Source of the DNA: Labedella gwakjiensis
GTDB lineage: Bacteria; Actinomycetota; Actinomycetes; Actinomycetales; Microbacteriaceae
Reading direction: 5' to 3'
NCBI RefSeq assembly: GCF_003014675.1
Contig: NZ_PYAU01000001.1
Location: forward strand, 1,674,001 to 1,738,000
Length of the DNA stretch: 64,000 bases
Shown here in pieces: positions 61,560-64,000 of this stretch. Below the pieces are notes generated by a model. It was not told where the DNA came from, made no database searches, and was given only the letters and a program-made list of their open reading frames with translations. Each line of letters opens with the position of its first letter. Position 1 is the stretch's first letter. Both the position numbers and the translations under genes were made by a program.

Positions 61560-63248
61560 TCACTTCGCCTGGTCGTAGCTCGCGACTACCGCCGTCGTGA
61601 CGGGGAAGTCGACGGGCGCGCGGCCGAAGATGAGGCGCCCGGCCTCCGCGGCGCTCTCGCGGACGAGCTCGGCGACCCGCTCGGCCTGGGACTCCGGGCA
61701 GTGCACGACGATCTCGTCGTGAAGGAAGAAGACGAGGTGGGCCGAACGCGTGAGCGGGGCGCCGCCCGCCAGATGCGCGAGGCGCGTGCGCAGCGACGCC
61801 ATCCAGCAGAGCGCCCATTCGGCGGCCGTTCCCTGCACGACGAAGTTCCGCGTGAATCGGCCCCAGTTGCGGGCCTCCGTGCGCGCTCGCCGGCCGATGG
61901 CCTCGCTCGACGCGTCTCCGGACGCCTGCTGCTGCAGCTCGCGCCACGCCCGGCCGGGGAGGGGTGAGCTGCGGCCCAGTCGGGTGGAGACGCGTTCCCC
62001 GCGTTCCCCCGCCCGGGCCGCGGCCTCCACGAAACCGATGGCCTGAGGGTAGGCGCGTGTGAGGCGGGGCAGGAGCCGCCCGCTCTCGCCGGTCGTCGCC
62101 CCGTACATGGCGCCGAGCATCGCGACCTTGGCGTGGGCTCGCGTGTCGATGGCTCCGGTGCGGACCATCCCGTCGTAGAGGTCGACGCCGCGCGCGGCGG
62201 TCGCCATGGCCGCGTCGCCGGAGATCGCGGAGAGGATGCGCGGCTCGAGCTGGGCCGCGTCGGCCACCACGAAGCGCCAGCCGGGGTCGGCGACCACGGC
62301 GCTGCGGATCTGATGGGGGAGTTGGAGAGCGCCGCCTCCGTCGGACGCCCACCGTCCCGTGACGACCCCGCCGGGCACGTAGGTGGGGCGGAAGCGTCCG
62401 TCGTGGATCCACTGATCGAGCCAGTTCCAGCCGTTCGCGGTGTGGAGGCGTGCGAGCTTCTTGTAGCGCAGCAGAGGCGCTATCGCGGGGTGCTCGAACT
62501 GCTTCAGCTCCCACGAGCGGGTGGACGTGGCGGGAATCCCGGCGCTCTGCAGCGCGCGGAGGAGTTCGCCGGGGGACTCGGGGGAGAACGCGCCTACGTC
62601 GAGCGCCGCCGTGACCTCGTCGAGTACCTCCTGCAGGACACGTGGGCGCACGCCGGGGGCGGGTCGCGGCCCGAGCATCTCGACGAGGAGGTCGTCGTGT
62701 CGACGGGCGTCCCACGGGAGGCCCGCGAACGTCATCTCGCTGGCGATGAGGGCGCCGGCCGATTCCGCGGCGATGAGGAGCGAGAGCCGGGAGCGGGCGT
62801 CGGCGGTCGCCGAGGCGACGGCGGCGCGTTGCGCCTCGAACTCGGCGAGAGGGTCGCGCTCGCCGCCGGCGGGTTCATCGGCGACGAGGTCGAAGAGAGC
62901 GCCGGCGTCCGCTTCGCGTGGCTGGATGATCGGAGCGTCCCACGGCCCTGCGGGGGCGGTCGCGAGGGACGATTCAGAGGTGTCCGTGGACGAGCGGAGG
63001 ATCGCGTGGCACAGCCGCAGGTCGACGCAGCGGGCGACGCGCACGCCGGCAGCGAGGAGCGGCGGGTACCAGGCGGCGGTGTCGTCCCACACCCAGCGGA
63101 TGCCGGGTTCGTCCCGCTCTGTCCGCGCGACGAAGAGCGGCCAGTCCTCCCGGCTCAGCGTCTCCGCGCGTGCCTGCGCTCCGCCGTCGTCGTGGATACG
63201 CGCGACCGACACCCGTCCATCGGGGAGACGCTGCGCGACGAGATGCAT
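61560..63248 (-). CDS. Pol I-like (family A) DNA polymerase with a degenerate exonuclease part
   Basis: A 562-residue actinobacterial polymerase related to the C-terminal two thirds of Pol I. The N-terminal third lacks the acidic residues of a 3'-5' exonuclease. Polymerase motif A is VVADAAQLEPRILSAISGD (Asp kept), motif B RAHAKVAMLGAMYG (Arg, Lys, Tyr kept; Leu at the Phe762 place) and motif C FFLHDEIVVHCPE. There is no 5' nuclease domain. It probably has a repair role beside the main Pol I. ATG follows GGGGAG. Confidence 0.87.
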   Translation of the reverse strand: MHLVAQRLPDGRVSVARIHDDGGAQARAETLSREDWPLFVARTERDEPGIRWVWDDTAAWYPPLLAAGVRVARCVDLRLCHAILRSSTDTSESSLATAPAGPWDAPIIQPREADAGALFDLVADEPAGGERDPLAEFEAQRAAVASATADARSRLSLLIAAESAGALIASEMTFAGLPWDARRHDDLLVEMLGPRPAPGVRPRVLQEVLDEVTAALDVGAFSPESPGELLRALQSAGIPATSTRSWELKQFEHPAIAPLLRYKKLARLHTANGWNWLDQWIHDGRFRPTYVPGGVVTGRWASDGGGALQLPHQIRSAVVADPGWRFVVADAAQLEPRILSAISGDAAMATAARGVDLYDGMVRTGAIDTRAHAKVAMLGAMYGATTGESGRLLPRLTRAYPQAIGFVEAAARAGERGERVSTRLGRSSPLPGRAWRELQQQASGDASSEAIGRRARTEARNWGRFTRNFVVQGTAAEWALCWMASLRTRLAHLAGGAPLTRSAHLVFFLHDEIVVHCPESQAERVAELVRESAAEAGRLIFGRAPVDFPVTTAVVASYDQAK

Positions 63249-63276
63249 CTCCCCATCCTCTCGTCTGCGACCGACG

Positions 63277-63954
63277 TCAGCTGCCGGCGCCGACGCCGAC
63301 GACGAAGAGGATCGGGAGGTTGATCAAGAGGTGCAGGGCCATGCACGCCACGAGGTTGCGGCGCCAGAGGAACAGGACGTAGAGGACGAGCGTCCCGCTG
63401 CCCTGGTAGAGGAGCCAGGACGGACCGAAGAACACGAGGTGCGGGACGACGAACACCGGTGCCGTGAGCGCGACCGCGAGCCACCGTCGTCCCGTGAGTT
63501 CTGTGAGGCGTTCGAGGGGATACCCGCGATGCAGGATCTCCTCGAACACCGCCGCGGACAGGATGAGCAGGACCACCGCGAAGAGCGGCATGGAGGCTAT
63601 CTGCGCTGAACCGTCGTCGACATCAGGGGGCCAGATGGTGCGGGCGAGCCAGGTGAACCCCATGTGGCACCCGAACAGGATGAGAGCCCATTCGAGGTCC
63701 TTCCCGGACGGCCGCCTCAGGCCGATCGATGCGAGGGATCGACGTTCGACCGTCAGGATGTACGTGACGAGACCGGCCACGGCGGCGACGTTCCACACGA
63801 TGGACGCGGCCGGTCCGGCGGCGACCGCCGGCAGGTCGATGCGTGCCCACCGAAAGACGGGTGGAAGCCAGCTCGGGATGTACGCGATGAGCAGTCCCGT
63901 GAGGATCACGCTCGTGCGACGAACCGCGGTCCGTCGTCGGTCTACGGTCGTCAT
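63277..63954 (-). CDS. CPBP-family intramembrane metalloprotease
   Basis: A 225-residue membrane protein with about six to seven segments. The CPBP/Abi motifs are FEEILHRGYPLERL (Glu-Glu), VVPHLVFFG (His) and ALHLLINLP (His). Family members process membrane proteins such as prenylated peptides or anti-sigma factors; the role here is unknown. ATG 63952-63954 is chosen; a longer frame would run into the palindrome region at the window end. Confidence 0.87.
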   Translation of the reverse strand: MTTVDRRRTAVRRTSVILTGLLIAYIPSWLPPVFRWARIDLPAVAAGPAASIVWNVAAVAGLVTYILTVERRSLASIGLRRPSGKDLEWALILFGCHMGFTWLARTIWPPDVDDGSAQIASMPLFAVVLLILSAAVFEEILHRGYPLERLTELTGRRWLAVALTAPVFVVPHLVFFGPSWLLYQGSGTLVLYVLFLWRRNLVACMALHLLINLPILFVVGVGAGS

Positions 63955-63973
63955 GATAACGAGAGTAGCTAAT

Positions 63974-63991
63974 CTAGAGTGCACACTCTAG
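63974..63991. promoter_or_regulatory. Operator-like palindrome at the right edge
   Basis: CTAGAGTG (63974-63981) and CACTCTAG (63984-63991) are exact inverted arms with two bases between. AAGGAG at 63995-64000 is a ribosome site for a rightward gene just beyond the window. The palindrome lies between it and the CPBP gene, so the next gene may be a PadR/TetR-type regulator (inference). Confidence 0.6.
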
Positions 63992-64000
63992 TAAAAGGAG

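Overview
The window is a high-GC stretch with dense coding, many GTG starts and many 4-base ATGA/GTGA gene overlaps. It carries actinobacterial marker genes: mycothiol synthesis (mshA, mshB), crgA, the pknB-pknA-pbpA-rodA-pstP-fhaB-fhaA cell-wall signalling cluster, nucS, a class E sortase and a LigD-type ligase. Together these point to Actinomycetota, most likely Microbacteriaceae; the genus cannot be fixed from sequence alone. An ACC deaminase and a xylose/xyloglucan gene set suggest life with plants or plant debris (inference).

Layout. 1-1164: 3' part of a LigD-like ligase. 1207-14449: a glycan-use locus built around a divergent promoter. DeoR regulator, GH4 and GH38 genes run left; a PfkB kinase, an ABC importer without ATPase, a NagB-type deaminase and a GH2 beta-galactosidase run right. 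14540-15334: PrmC paralogue. 15391-23539: xylose module (xylB, xylA, three-gene sugar ABC importer, ROK regulator). 23601-24090: lipoprotein gene broken by a frameshift. 24242-30991: LacI regulator, second ATPase-less ABC importer and a GH31 alpha-xylosidase, probably for xyloglucan oligosaccharides that feed xylAB.

31103-47849 is the conserved chromosomal core usually found near the actinobacterial origin: ppiA, rhomboid protease, crgA-mshA-mshB, sortase, glutamine amidotransferase, the Ser/Thr kinase and peptidoglycan cluster, and tRNA-Leu(CAG). A compact group of DnaA-box-like sites lies at 34079-34109. 47933-64000 is mixed: GntR/acdS, azlCD with an XRE-cupin regulator, a sortase-anchored surface protein, a second GntR, tandem Pr6Pr membrane proteins, a thioredoxin-fold protein without its cysteines, a HAD phosphatase, nucS, MFS with LacI, a small hydrolase, a Pol I-like polymerase and a CPBP protease.

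The most unusual non-coding content is two families of long intergenic palindromes, each present twice. A 66-bp element lies at 15310-15375 and 31010-31075, and a 50-bp perfect hairpin at 16826-16875 and 47624-47673. Differences between copies include matched changes in opposite arms, which suggests selection on the paired form. No gap between features is longer than 300 bases. I saw no rRNA, CRISPR array, insertion sequence or prophage.
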